A DNA stretch of 64,000 nt from positions 1,391,856 to 1,455,855 of the forward strand of contig KZ111140.1 of assembly GCA_002077045.2 (NCBI GenBank). Direction: 5' to 3'. Numbering within the stretch: position 1 is the first letter of the stretch; each line of letters opens with the position of its first letter. Below the pieces are notes generated by a model. It saw only the letters and a program-made list of their open reading frames with translations, did not search any database and was not told where the DNA came from. The DNA comes from Rachicladosporium sp. CCFEE 5018. Its lineage: Eukaryota > Ascomycota > Dothideomycetes > Cladosporiales > Cladosporiaceae. Positions 32,475 through 43,467 of this stretch are shown here, piece by piece. Both the position numbers and the translations under genes were made by a program.

Positions 32475-33975
32475 ATGCTGTCGTCGAAGATTCCGAAGCG
32501 GATCTCAGCTTCCACGGACCTACCTCGACTTCCCGCAGTCCTCCATCATGGTCATTCCGCATTCTCACACCTTACATGTCTTGCAGCCAACAATGCAAGC
32601 TCTACACAGTATCGCCGGCAGTCAAGTGTAACATCTGATAGGCTCCTGTCGCGGCCACAAGGACAGCCCCGTCCATGGCAAGCCGTATCACGAAGCCGGC
32701 CTTTCCAACTCACCCAGCGTCGATCATTCGTAGCAAAAGCCACCGACTACCTGCCAGCCTACGCAGACTATACAGACTCGCAACTGACAGTCCGCGAAGC
32801 AATCGCAAAGATCTGCTCAAACTTCCCAGACTCATACTGGCTAAACATCGACAACACCGCAACATGGCCGACAGAGTTCCAGCAAGCGATCGCCAAAGCC
32901 GGCTGGCTCGGAATCATGATGCCATCGCAGTACGGCGGCTCCGAGCTAGGTCTCGCAGAAGCGACTATCATGATGCAGACGATCGCTGAGTCCGGTGGTG
33001 GGTACACGGCGAGCAGCTGTGTGCATATGAATATCTTTGGACTGGCGCCGGTAGTGAAGTATGGGAGTGAGGAGCAGAAGGCGAGGTTCTTACCGCCGTT
33101 GATCGAAGGTAGGGAAAGGGCGTGCTTTGCTGTCACTGAGCCCAACACTGGGCTAGATACGCTCAAGTTGCAGTCCCTGGCGACGAGGGATGGCGATGAG
33201 TACGTGCTGAAGGGCAGCAAGATCTGGACGTCCACTGCACAGGTCGCTGAGAAGATCCTGATCTTGGTCCGGACGACGCCACTAGAAGAGGTCAAGAAGC
33301 CAAGTGAGGGATTGACGCTGTTCTACACCGATTTAGATCGCTCGCAAGTCTCGGTCACCGAGATCAAGAAGATGGGCCGAGCAGCTGTCGACACGAACTC
33401 GCTCTACTTCGATGGCTGGCGAATCCCAGCAACGGATCGCATCGGCAATGAAGGCGATGGCTTTAAGATGATCATGCATGGCATGAACGCTGAGCGAATC
33501 TTGATCGCGGGCGAAGCCATAGGCCTTGGCATCGCAGCGATCCGGCATGCTGCGCGGTATGCCCGCGAGCGAGTCGTCTTCGGCAGGCCGATTGGACAGA
33601 ACCAGGGGATCGCTCATCGGCTAGCGAAGGCGTGGTGCGAGCTCGAGAGTACTCGCCTGATGACCATGCAGGCGGCGAAGATGTGGGACGAAGGCTTCGC
33701 GACCGGAGAGTACGCCAACGCATGCAAGTATCTCGCCGGCGAGCACGCCTTCACCGCTTGCGAGACTGCAGTCTGTAGCATGGGCGGCATGGGCTACGCA
33801 AAGGAGTCAGTGCCACCACAGATCCTGAGTCGTCATATGACGCTAATATATCTGCAGATACCATGTCGAGCGATTCTTGCGTGAAGTCATCATCCCTCGT
33901 CTGGCGCCTGTGAGCAGAGAAATGATACTGAACTACATCTCCGAGAAGGTCCTCGACTTGCCAAGGTCATACTGA
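32475..33975 (+). CDS. Acyl-CoA dehydrogenase, copy 2, probably mitochondrial
   Basis: Exons are 32475-33805 and 33858-33975, the same exon lengths as copy 1, giving 482 residues. The intron has a different sequence and length (52 against 57 bp), but the splice phase and the join G-Y-A-K-E-Y-H-V-E-R are the same. Catalytic-domain residues are almost unchanged; I noticed Leu for Phe, Lys for Arg, Glu for Asp and Arg for Pro over about 395 residues. By contrast the first 85 residues differ at more than half the positions. ATG 32475 is the only suitable start, which fixed the start in copy 1. Confidence 0.9.
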
Positions 33976-34453
33976 GACGGGTGGCAGCAACCCGCTCGTG
34001 GTTGACGACAATATAGCTGAGAGGCTGCGACGCATGAGGGTCGTTGCATGTCGCGACTGGCTGCTGGTATGTTGAACGCGTGATCATCTCGAAACTCCGA
34101 GATTGGTTCGCATATCGGTCTGTCGCAACGCTTTGTGAAGGCATGAGCCACACACTGAGGGTCAGGGACCTCAGTTGCGGGAACGCTCTGAGATGTGCAG
34201 TGATGCGCTGATGGTCGGAAGCAATGGCATTGGTGCCAGGAAAGAAGATGAGACGAGAAAGATGGAGATCGAGCCGCCGCCAAGCCTGTAGCGTGGCGAT
34301 TTCGTGAGCACCATACAGCTCGGAGCGGAGCGAGATGGAGCGACTGACAAGAACCGTCGGAAGCCTAGGTATTTTCATGTCCGACTTTCATAGAGGCTGA
34401 CAGGTCGAGGACATACCTTCGTTGCATCTGTGCGGTTGGATCTATAGGCGCAC
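33976..34453. other. Convergent intergenic region, no gene seen
   Basis: Aligns only in patches with 12713-13218. Minus-strand frames of up to 162 codons here are not shared by the other copy. Confidence 0.6.
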
Positions 34454-35673
34454 TCACTGCCCACTCCCCGCGCCCGGCGTATCCTCAATCTTGAACACAT
34501 ACTTGACAGCACTCGCCTTTCCATCCTTCAGATTCTTCAGTGCCTGTTCAACGCCTCCAAGCCCCCCAGGCACAACCTCCTGCGGCTGCGCCTTGAACCA
34601 GCCTTCCTCCAATCCCTTGCTCAGGTACCTACTCCACACGTATCCAAAGTCCTTCAGGTCGCCGTGCACATCACCAACCCTCGTCGTAGACGTTTCGACT
34701 GTGTCTGCGAAGCCAGGGTAGTCTTTGCCAGGGAGAACAAAGGTGACCTTGCCCTTAGGGTCGATGACTTTTGTGAAGTTCTCGACAGAACCTTTCTCGG
34801 AGACCGCGTCGAAGCCATGTAGTAGAGGAGCGCCGTTGAGAGCGGATTTGATGGACGAGACGACGTGCTCGTCACCTTTGCGGTAGTCAATCAGAACGTC
34901 ACCCTTGGACTTATCGAGAAACTGCTCGACGTGAGATGCAGCCTTGCCAGCAATCGTGATCAGAGGGTGGATGTTTGATTTGATAGCCAGCTGCAAGGCA
35001 TATGAGCCGACTGAGGACGAGGCACCGTAGATGACTAGAGGCGTCTTGCTGCTGTCCTTCGAAGCCGGAAGCCAAGGCTCAGGCAGACCGAGACGAGCGT
35101 AGAGACCTACTGCTGCTGTCAAAGCAGCGAGTGGGATTGCAGCGCCCTCGGAGAAGCTGGTGTTCTTGGGCAGGTGGAAGGTAGTGTGTTTCCAGGAGAG
35201 TGCGTACTCGGCGTAGGAACCGCCTGGTGCCATCATTTCGTGGAAAGCCATTACTCTGTCGCCTTTCTTGAACTCGACTACATTCTCGCCGACCTCGTGG
35301 ACAATGCCGGAGACGTCGTCGCCCTGATCGTCGTCAGTATGTGAGTTGTCTCGGCTCGACGTGACCATGACATACCTGGTTCGCCACGCCCTTCTCACCC
35401 ATCCATTCTGGTCGCTTCCTGTCAGTGGGTTAGTCCCAGTATTGCTGGACTCGATCATTGCTAACCAGGGACTTTCCAGTCTTTCGGGTTCGAGCCGCTG
35501 TAGATGACTTTCGTCACGACCTGGTCCGCATTGGGCTTCGGGATGGGCGAGTCCACGATCTTGACCGAGGGTCCAGCTGAGACAATAGCTTCTTTCATCG
35601 TAGTGACTGAACGGAGGTGTTGGGAGATGGAAGTGATGCGGGATGTGGAGGTGTGTTTGAGAGATTGGAGCAT
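34454..35673 (-). CDS. MDR-superfamily NAD(P)H-dependent oxidoreductase, copy 2
   Basis: Exons are 35673-35466, 35407-35376 and 35323-34454, giving 369 residues, the same as copy 1. A long uninterrupted frame (34454-35848) crosses both introns out of the true frame at its 5' end, so it should not be taken as the protein. The nucleotide-binding motif Y-G-A-S-S-S-V-G and N-terminal G-D-D-V-S-G-I-V are kept. The central 600 bp of exon 3 differs from copy 1 by about 1.6%, while the last 270 bp differs by about 14%. Confidence 0.85.
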
Positions 35674-36424
35674 GAAGAATGGAATAGGAATGAGACTTGT
35701 GAAGACTGGTGAGGCTTCGGGGCCTGAATGCCTGATGACTGTAGGCGCTGCGACAATATAACTCCGTGTCGAGTCGCAATGTCCGTGATCCTCCCAGCTG
35801 CGGTGATACATCTCTCAGGCTGAATAATGCCGTGCTGCTGCGGAGCACCTGATGGCGTCATGTAGCAGTGTGCTAACTGCCGAGGTCTTCATGCTTTGGA
35901 TAGCTGTGAGCTTGCTATTCACAGGAATTGCTCGTTTCAAGACCATTGCGGTCAACTGCGAGTCCTGTCACGATTACATGCAAAGAAGGCACTCCATTGC
36001 TGCGAAATGGTCGGTCGTGCGAGCCATTGTCGCTATGCGAATGCACCGGTAGGCTGCCCAGAGACCAGCGTCGCTGTGCCTGGCGCCCGAGCAAGACTCT
36101 CGTGGCAACATTGCAAAGTCCCGAGGTGCGACGTGAGCGTCTATGCTTGTGAGAGAAGCAGGTGATGGGATATGGAGGCTCGTACTGTACTCGGTGTACA
36201 GTAGGGCTTGAGAAAAGATGGCGCATAGCAACCGGCGCGGACCGTAACCTTGCAACCCTATTGCTGTTGATCTCGTTTCACGCTAGTAATTTGCCAGTGA
36301 CGCTTGACAGACGACACCTGAAGGCATTGGCATACGCTACGCTGACTTTGATAGCTCATATGAGGTATCGCATAGCCAGGACACTCACAGCCATTTCGCG
36401 GCTACGCACTCTACATCCACGGCC
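35674..36424. promoter_or_regulatory. Intergenic region upstream of the MDR gene and kinesin
   Basis: About 750 bp between divergent genes. It contains the right end of the duplication (similarity lost after about 35990) and should hold the kinesin promoter. No gene is seen. Confidence 0.5.
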
Positions 36425-39400
36425 ATGTCTGGCCCGCCTACAGATGGCGCGTCCAGCATAAACGTGACTGTCCGCGTGAGACCCTTCACGATACGAGAGG
36501 CAGCGCAGCTCTCGCGCATGGAAGATGGACCTCTTTTCTTGGGAGATGGATCACTTGCTGCGGTGCCGGCGCCGCTGCTCAAGGCGAAGGGCATCCGGCC
36601 GGTCATAAAGGTGGTGGACGAGAAGTGCTTGTCAGTGGTGTATATGCATGGTGAGATGATACTACGGGTCGGCTGACAGTCATGGCAGAGTCTTCGATCC
36701 TCCAGAAGAGCAGGCTGTACAGCGCTTCGGTCGCGGGGGTATGGGCCAAGGCAAGCGGTCAAAGGATGCCACATTTGGCTTCGACCGGGTGTTTGACGAG
36801 AACACGACACAAGGCGATGTGTATGAGGCCACTACGAAGGGGCTCTTGGACTCCGTACTGGACGGCTATAATGCCACAGTCTTCGCATATGGCGCTACAG
36901 GATGCGGCAAAACACATACGATCACGGGTACTGCGCAGGCGCCGGGTATCATCTTCCTCACGATGCAAGAGCTGTTCGAGCGGGTGGAGGACTTGAAGAC
37001 GGACAAGTTTTCGGAGATCACCTTGTCATACTTGGAGATCTACAACGAGACTATCCGTGATCTACTCGCGGCGCTCGGTGCGGGAGGCAAGCAGGGTCTG
37101 ATGCTGCGTGAGGACGCGAACCAGGCAGTCTCGGTTGCTGGGCTCTCCTCACACAACCCGCAGAATGTGGCTGAGGTCATGGACATGGTCATTCGAGGGA
37201 ACGCGGCGCGGACACAATCGCCCACGGAAGCAAACGCCACATCATCCCGATCACATGCAGTCCTGCAAGTGAACATCTCACTGAAGTCTCGAGATGCTAG
37301 CGTCCACGAGCCAGTGACGATGGCAACTCTCAGCATCATCGACTTGGCCGGCTCCGAACGCGCATCTGCCACCAAGAATCGCGGCGAGCGCCTGATGGAG
37401 GGCGCAAACATCAACAAATCCCTCCTCGCGCTCGGAAGCTGCATAAACGCACTATGCGACCCTCGCAAAAAGAACCACGTCCCATACCGTAATTCGAAAC
37501 TCACGCGCCTCCTCAAATTCTCACTCGGCGGGAATTGCAGAACAGTGATGATTGTCTGTGTCTCACCCTCCAGCCAGCACTACGATGAAACGCAGAACAC
37601 GCTCCGCTACGCCAACCGCGCCAAGAACATCCAGACCAAGAGCGTGCGAAATGTCTATAATGTGGATCGCCACGTCAAGGACTACTTGAAGAAGATTGAT
37701 GAGCAGATGAGTCGGATCAATGAGCTTACTGCGATGCAGAAGCAGTATGAAGAGATGGCTTTTGTCAAGTTCCGCAAAGCTGAGGCGAAGAGGACGGAGA
37801 TTGCACATGATGGTGTGCAGCGTATCCGACTCGCATATGATCACTCCGCGCCTGAGCGGCAAGATCGTGTGAACAATGTCCGGCGACTTCGACAGATCGA
37901 GCGCAGGATCGGAGCCATCAGCGGCTGGATCGGCGCATTCGACCAAGTCTGCGAGACACGAGAGGAAGAGGATGCGCCCAAGTCGATGTTAGCTATGCGC
38001 AAGACGGCGCAAGGCATTCTCGTCGAACTCGAGGGCAGTAGACAACACTACCATCAACGCCTCAACAAGAGCAATTGGTGCCGGGCGATCGACACAGCGC
38101 TTCAAGATGGCCTGCGCCAATTGTCTGGCGTCGATGGTACGCCTGGAGATGGTGCTGAGGAGAGCCTGAAGAAAGAGACCGAGCTGTTAAAGGGCAGAAT
38201 GGAAATCGATGTCCATTTGGCGACCATTGAGCAGGAGAAGGCACAGGATGGGTTGATGCAAGTGCTGCTGAATGCCCACTTCGAGACCATTGCGATCCTG
38301 AACCAGATCTTGCAGATGAGCGAGGAAGAAGCTGTACAGGCTGCAAGAGCGGTCTTGGGCAAAGTACTGCTGAGCTGTACAGAGAGCGTTGGGCAGGTCA
38401 TCAAGCCTGATGGCGGACTCATGATCACAGAAGCAGTGCCACCAACGCGAGGCGGCACTCCAAGGAAACGTAAGCAGGTCCCTCTGGCAGGTCCAAGCCC
38501 AGCGAAGCTCAAGTTCCGGCCTTCAGCTGTGCCCACACATATGGTCGACTCGCCACAATTGACTTCGAGTCCTGCATCACGGCCTATGGGCTCGCCTAGG
38601 CGGCGGGTCAAGCTCGGTGGTGCGAGGAAAGGGGTGGTGATGACTGGGACGCCGAAGAAGAAGAGTCCGACCAAGAAGCGTGCTGTGAGGTGGCGAGACG
38701 AGAAGGATGACGGAGAGGGTGCGCTGCCCTTGGTGGACTTTCAGCCGACGCCAAAGTGGGAAGGTAGCAGTCCTGCTTTGCCTGACGATCAGCCAAGCCA
38801 GAATGATGAGGCTCAGCAGCTCCCGCAGCCTGCAGCCATCGACTACACCAACGCCACTGCCTCATCGAGCCCAGTACCAGCACAACCACAGCCCTCCTCC
38901 GACCTCCGCAAATCCAGCAGCGGCCGCTTCGCCACTGGCTTCCTCTCGAAGCGCTCATACGGCTCGCCAGCCCCGCCTCCACCCACGCTGATCTTAGGGA
39001 ACTTCTCCAGCGAAGACGAGACTAGTCCTCTCCGTGAACGAGCCGCTAACAGCGCCCCGCGACCATCAACGCTTACTCAGAACACCCTGCCACAACCACA
39101 AGAACACTCCGATGATGCTTCGTCAGCCTCGGAAAACGACCACCCACTCGACAAACTCAACCCCTCGGACCTCCGCACAGCGCTCTCCCGCCGGCCATCC
39201 CAGAACCGCACATCTCTGAACCCATCACATCCTCGCTCCGCACACCGCGATCGCGAGTCCCTTCATCGCCGCCGCTCACCCACAGCAACCTCACCACCTT
39301 CCCTGCACCCCTCCACATCCTCAAACAGCAATAGCGCAGAAAGCATCTTCTCCGCCTCCCACGCTCGACGCATGGTGAAGTCCGAGCGCGAAGAGGCACT

Positions 39401-39617
39401 ACGGAGCGTGCTCAGCCCGAGGTCGGCGCCTGTGGGAAAGGTTGCTGGAGGAGGCGTGAGGCGGAGTATGATGGTTGAGGGGACGCCGAAGGAGGGTATG
39501 GAGGGTCCGAGGCGGCATGTGAGGGTTAGTAGTGTGGTGCCGGGGAGTGCGAATCGCGTGCCTGGGCCGGTGGGAGCGAATGGTGGAGGGGTGGGAGGGA
39601 AAGCTGCGTGGCGGTAG
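36425..39617 (+). CDS. Kinesin-8 family motor protein (Kip3/KIF18 type)
   Basis: A plus-end-directed microtubule motor that shortens microtubules and positions the spindle and nuclei. Exons are 36425-36630 and 36689-39617, giving 1044 residues. The motor domain covers about residues 11-390: I-N-V-T-V-R-V-R-P-F at the start, P-loop GATGCGKT at 137-144 (the Y-G-A-T-G-C-G-K-T-H-T form typical of kinesin-8), switch I N-A-T-S-S-R-S-H and switch II D-L-A-G-S-E-R-A. A coiled-coil-prone region follows with K-I-D-E-Q-M-S-R-I-N-E-L. The last 400 residues are Ser/Pro/Arg-rich and probably disordered, with basic stretches that could bind microtubules. Splicing restores K-C-L-V-F-D-P-P, conserved in the family. 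Confidence 0.95.
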
Positions 39618-40101
39618 GGGTACGTTGGGTCTTGTCAAGGGTTGTGGGTGGCCGAGTGTTCTCGTATTTTTGCGATGACATGAGACATTAGCTAGCCAGC
39701 CGCATGACGACCGCGTTGCGGTCAATGGCTAGGGCGTCGAGGACGGTGCAAAGCATATCGTAGCAGGCTCAAAGACACGCTGAGTAAACCGTCGTAGCTC
39801 CCATTCAGATCATCGTTACCGGCGTGGCCTATATCATTACGATCGATATTGACGGCGCTATGCTTCGTCCGCTCGGGAGCTCGTATAAGCTTCATGATGG
39901 CAGTGGACGAAATCTCACTACGCAATTGAGAAAGAAGCTCTTCAAACGCGAAAGGGTTGGGGTTACGTCATGTATGAGTACATCTGTACGGTTGATCGAA
40001 CAACGTTCACGAAGCAGAGATGGAGGACATCGACACAGTCTGAAGACTCTGCTAGCCGTTGGCTTCGTCTCCTTCGCGAGATACCCGCCAGTCCACTTAA
40101 G
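39618..40101. other. Convergent intergenic region, no gene seen
   Basis: About 480 bp between the kinesin and the NACHT gene, expected to be 3' untranslated sequence. No supported frame. Confidence 0.6.
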
Positions 40102-43100
40102 TCAGTCTCCACAGTGAGGACAATCCGGACTGCCTCGTGTGCCTTCAATGTGGAAGACGTGATCCATGTAGAGCCGCACATAGTTCAGCAAGAGCAGCTG
40201 CTGCCATGCATCAAGCTGTCCGCTCCAGTTTGTCCAGATGTCCTGCCTAAGAAGCTCCTGGACTCGCTTGAAGATCTCCACGGACCAGCAAAGATTCATT
40301 CGTCCATAAAACCAGCAATAGTCATCGATCTCCTCGGCTGTCTCTGGAATGAGCTCATATGTGACAATGCTATGATGCTGAGATGATGCCCGAGGATGAC
40401 TCTTAATACGACATACAAGCTGTGTGCGTCGCTGTTGGCTAGGTCCGCTTACTGAAAGGAGTTGGCGTCGTGAGTCGTGGTCGATTCCGCGGCTGGAACG
40501 GCCGTTGCCTTTGGCGCCTGCATCGCTTTCCCCCGTATCGCAACTCATATTGTTCGCTGATGCTCCATTACTTGAGTGCTGCTCCCTGTCTGATTGATTC
40601 CAGTACAAATTGTTGGCATTGACTGCTCCAGTAATGGTGCTCTCTTCGATACCCCTGACCAATTCCAGTCTGTGGTCAGCAGCCGTTATCACTGAAAACT
40701 GCACACTGAAAAGCGGGTTAGGATGTACGTCTGTCCACAGGTTTGAATACGGCATGAACGGCTCCCATATATTCAGATCGCAGAGTGACGACTCAAATAA
40801 GAGCGCGTCTTCTGGCAACCACGCGGCCGAGAACATCAACGCTAATGCACGACAAAGGTAGTAAAGAATTTGCGCCTCCCTCCTGATATTTGCGGACCTA
40901 AAAGTAGATCGCGTGGATCGCACTACCTGCCGAAGAGGCGGCATTGTTCTGGTATCACCTAGAGCACTATGACGTACGTCGTCGGCAGGACGATCGCCAA
41001 AGCATATATAAGTCTCTGTCTTCAGACGTTGCACCGTGTCTGCGAAGAAATCCAGCCAAGTGCGGTCATGGGCGCTGTGCACAAGAGTGCCGTAAGCGGT
41101 GTCCATGACCAGCGAAGCGCATAGTACGTTAGTATGATGTTGCTTAGTCAGAGCAGGCATGCGCGAGCATACGTAAGCTTCCGGGCCAAACACTATACAC
41201 TCTGTCCAGAAACACATCGTAGCAGAGAAGAGTTGTTCAAGCGGTAGCCACTCCTCGCTAGGTAACGTTGCGTCTGCAAGCTCATCGTTCACGAGCCTGC
41301 CATCGTGACGTCGTTCGAGCGCGTCCCGCATCCCGTCAAGTGCCTTGTCCGTGACCTCCGAGGCCCGCTCGCGAATGTACTTCGCTAGCGCGATTGCAGT
41401 ATGAATCAGACTTCCAAGCTTGCTATCGTACCACGAGCAACCTGTAGAAGTCAGCCGAACAAGGTCCACCTGCGCGGTCAGCAACTTCTCAACCGTCTCA
41501 ACCTCATCGCAAGCTTCGACCCAGGCGGTGAGTGGGGATTCGGGGTGTTTGAAGACGTAGTCGTAAGCAGATCTATGTAGCCAGCACAGGCATTGCGTTT
41601 CGTAGGAGCTGAGAACATTGGTTCCACTGACGATCTGGGCGTCTTCCTGATCTGCTGCAAGATCGATAAGGCCTTTGCTCCTCGCTAAGATCTGAGTCCT
41701 AGTCTGACCACAAACGTAAACCAAGTCATCAAGACTTTGCGAGGGCTTGTCAGACATCGCAGCTGCGATTGTCGCTACACTCAACTTCAGTGGCAAATTA
41801 GCTTCGTCGAAACAGCACATTGCTCGAAAGTAGAAGGCCAGGGCATCGCGGTGCAAAGCATCTACACTTTCGATCATGCTCGCTACAAGGGCATGTATCT
41901 CTGTCGGCATCTGGCTCAGTCGCTCGTGTAGTGTTGCATTGTCATCGCCTGCCTTATGCCCATCAGTCATGGATTTTGTCACTAGTACCGCCCATATGAA
42001 GACGCCACTGCTCTTCTTTACAACTTCCCTAGCGAAATTGTTTCTCAAGACTTCCGATACTGCGAACAGCTTGTCCTCCACATACCAGGTGATGTCCTCG
42101 AGATTTAGATCATCAAGCCGTAGACCTGGCATGGACGACAACCTGTGTGTCAGCACCGTCTCCGGACGACTGGCGATGCACAGCTTGCGCGTCGTTCCTC
42201 GGACAATATCGCTCAGAACGTCGATCAGGCGATCGTGGTCGCCCTCCAGCTCATCAAGCCCGTCGATCATCATGACAACGCGTACTTGCTGCAATGTTTC
42301 AAGTGCCCGGCGGACAGCTGCTAGAAGCTTTGTCTCTGTCCATGCATAGACACCATCGAATGACGCCGCTACCTCGTTGAGGATGTCCGATCTCACGCAA
42401 CACAACTGATGCAAGATCGATCGTAGTAGGCCGGTGATACTTTTCTGGAGTGATGAGCCTGCTCGCCAGAAGAAGAACGTCACTTTGATGTAGGCTTCAC
42501 TCCCAGCCCATGCCCGTAAGGCTGCATCGAAGCGTGAGTCGTCATTAACGAATCCCATCAGCGTGGACTTGCCAGATCCTGCTTTGCCACTGATCCAGTA
42601 GGTGGACTCATCACTGTGTAGCCACTGGGTGATTGTCACACGGGGCGGGGATTCATTTGTGAGCATCAGATGCAGAACATCACTTCGACGATTCTCGTAC
42701 GTCTCGTCAAAGATCCATTCATATGTAGTGGCCCATGCAGGCTTGATCGACTCCTCGCGACTCGTCATGTTGACGAATCGCAGACTGTCGAGAAAGCGAT
42801 CACGCCGATGCACAGTCTCTGCAGCTACGATATCTCCGCGAATCGCTGAGCTACCGGTGATCATCCGATCATGACTGGCGGCTGTGTCGATGGCTAACTG
42901 CGACAATTGGTCCCGCGTCTTGGTGCGAGCCTCGTCGATATCGCTGCGGAGCTGAGTATGTTGAGCAGCCGCAGAGGTAGACAGCTGCAACAATAAGTCT
43001 TTGTGCTCAGTATGCCTGGCTACCGCATCATCTACAATCTGCTGGACTTTGAGACGCAGATTAGCGCTCATTGCTTGATCGAGCAGGGTCTGATAGTCTT

Positions 43101-43467
43101 GTAGTCTATGGGCAAGCTTTTCGATTGTTCGTTTTCCCTTCATCGCTCGCATCGATTCGCGGAATGTCGAAGCTCTGCCAGAGGAGGCGCCCCTGACCTG
43201 CTGCAGGACCGCAAACAACTCATCGCCGGCTTTCTCACACTTGACCCCCAGATCGTTGATTCGACGACTTCCAGCGGTACTGCCGGTCACGCCTGGCAAA
43301 GCCTTTCGAATGCCTTTCAATTCTTCGACATAAGTTTCGAGCTGCCTGTTGGCATCGGTGGCGCCGCTGTCCCGGATCTCCTTACAAATCCTGAGAGCTT
43401 CCACTCCGAATTGCAGAAATTGGGCAGACGCCGCAGCCACTCCCAGCAGGGCTATGGCCTCCGCCAT
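40102..43467 (-). CDS. NACHT-domain STAND protein (fungal NOD-like receptor type)
   Basis: A signal-transducing NTPase of the fungal NLR type. Related proteins act in non-self recognition or programmed cell death, but the trigger here is unknown. It is a single exon of 1121 residues. Residues 1-240 form an all-helical N-terminal domain beginning MAEAIALLGVAAASAQFL, the style of fungal STAND N-terminal domains. The NTPase follows: Walker A G-K-A-G-S-G-K-S-T at about 294-302 and Walker B V-V-M-M-I-D-G-L-D-E-L near 397-407. About 600 further residues contain no ankyrin, WD40 or TPR repeats that I can see, which is unusual for a full-length receptor. The last residues include C-P-H-C-G-D. Start: only good Met at the frame's head. 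Confidence 0.85.
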   Translation of the reverse strand: MAEAIALLGVAAASAQFLQFGVEALRICKEIRDSGATDANRQLETYVEELKGIRKALPGVTGSTAGSRRINDLGVKCEKAGDELFAVLQQVRGASSGRASTFRESMRAMKGKRTIEKLAHRLQDYQTLLDQAMSANLRLKVQQIVDDAVARHTEHKDLLLQLSTSAAAQHTQLRSDIDEARTKTRDQLSQLAIDTAASHDRMITGSSAIRGDIVAAETVHRRDRFLDSLRFVNMTSREESIKPAWATTYEWIFDETYENRRSDVLHLMLTNESPPRVTITQWLHSDESTYWISGKAGSGKSTLMGFVNDDSRFDAALRAWAGSEAYIKVTFFFWRAGSSLQKSITGLLRSILHQLCCVRSDILNEVAASFDGVYAWTETKLLAAVRRALETLQQVRVVMMIDGLDELEGDHDRLIDVLSDIVRGTTRKLCIASRPETVLTHRLSSMPGLRLDDLNLEDITWYVEDKLFAVSEVLRNNFAREVVKKSSGVFIWAVLVTKSMTDGHKAGDDNATLHERLSQMPTEIHALVASMIESVDALHRDALAFYFRAMCCFDEANLPLKLSVATIAAAMSDKPSQSLDDLVYVCGQTRTQILARSKGLIDLAADQEDAQIVSGTNVLSSYETQCLCWLHRSAYDYVFKHPESPLTAWVEACDEVETVEKLLTAQVDLVRLTSTGCSWYDSKLGSLIHTAIALAKYIRERASEVTDKALDGMRDALERRHDGRLVNDELADATLPSEEWLPLEQLFSATMCFWTECIVFGPEAYVCSRMPALTKQHHTNVLCASLVMDTAYGTLVHSAHDRTWLDFFADTVQRLKTETYICFGDRPADDVRHSALGDTRTMPPLRQVVRSTRSTFRSANIRREAQILYYLCRALALMFSAAWLPEDALLFESSLCDLNIWEPFMPYSNLWTDVHPNPLFSVQFSVITAADHRLELVRGIEESTITGAVNANNLYWNQSDREQHSSNGASANNMSCDTGESDAGAKGNGRSSRGIDHDSRRQLLSVSGPSQQRRTQLVCRIKSHPRASSQHHSIVTYELIPETAEEIDDYCWFYGRMNLCWSVEIFKRVQELLRQDIWTNWSGQLDAWQQLLLLNYVRLYMDHVFHIEGTRGSPDCPHCGD

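Larger units (their letters stand above)
21266..35920. repeat. Segmental duplication, copy 2 (direct repeat)
   Basis: Second copy of the block at 1-14650 with the same gene order and strands. All six genes have intact reading frames here, including the Myb-like gene that carries a stop in copy 1. The apparent left edge at 21266 is set by the window start of copy 1 and may not be the true junction. The right edge is gradual, near 35900-35990. Beyond it comes the kinesin gene, whereas copy 1 is followed by the permease. Confidence 0.95.

Noticed and set aside
32475..33884. Acyl-CoA dehydrogenase ending at 33884
   Set aside because: The last codons are intron; splicing at 33805/33858 yields the conserved C-terminus, as in copy 1.
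34454..35848. 464-codon frame taken as a single MDR protein
   Set aside because: Its first 150 residues come from the wrong frame and from introns; the spliced model restores the conserved N-terminus.
1..35920. Repeat-induced point mutation (RIP) acting on the duplication
   Set aside because: Reading frames are intact, changes are not dominated by C to T or G to A, and the only stop found comes from C to A.
40102..43467. Viral or transposon origin for the large intronless gene
   Set aside because: The Walker motifs and N-terminal domain are those of fungal STAND proteins; no reverse transcriptase, integrase or terminal repeats were seen nearby.
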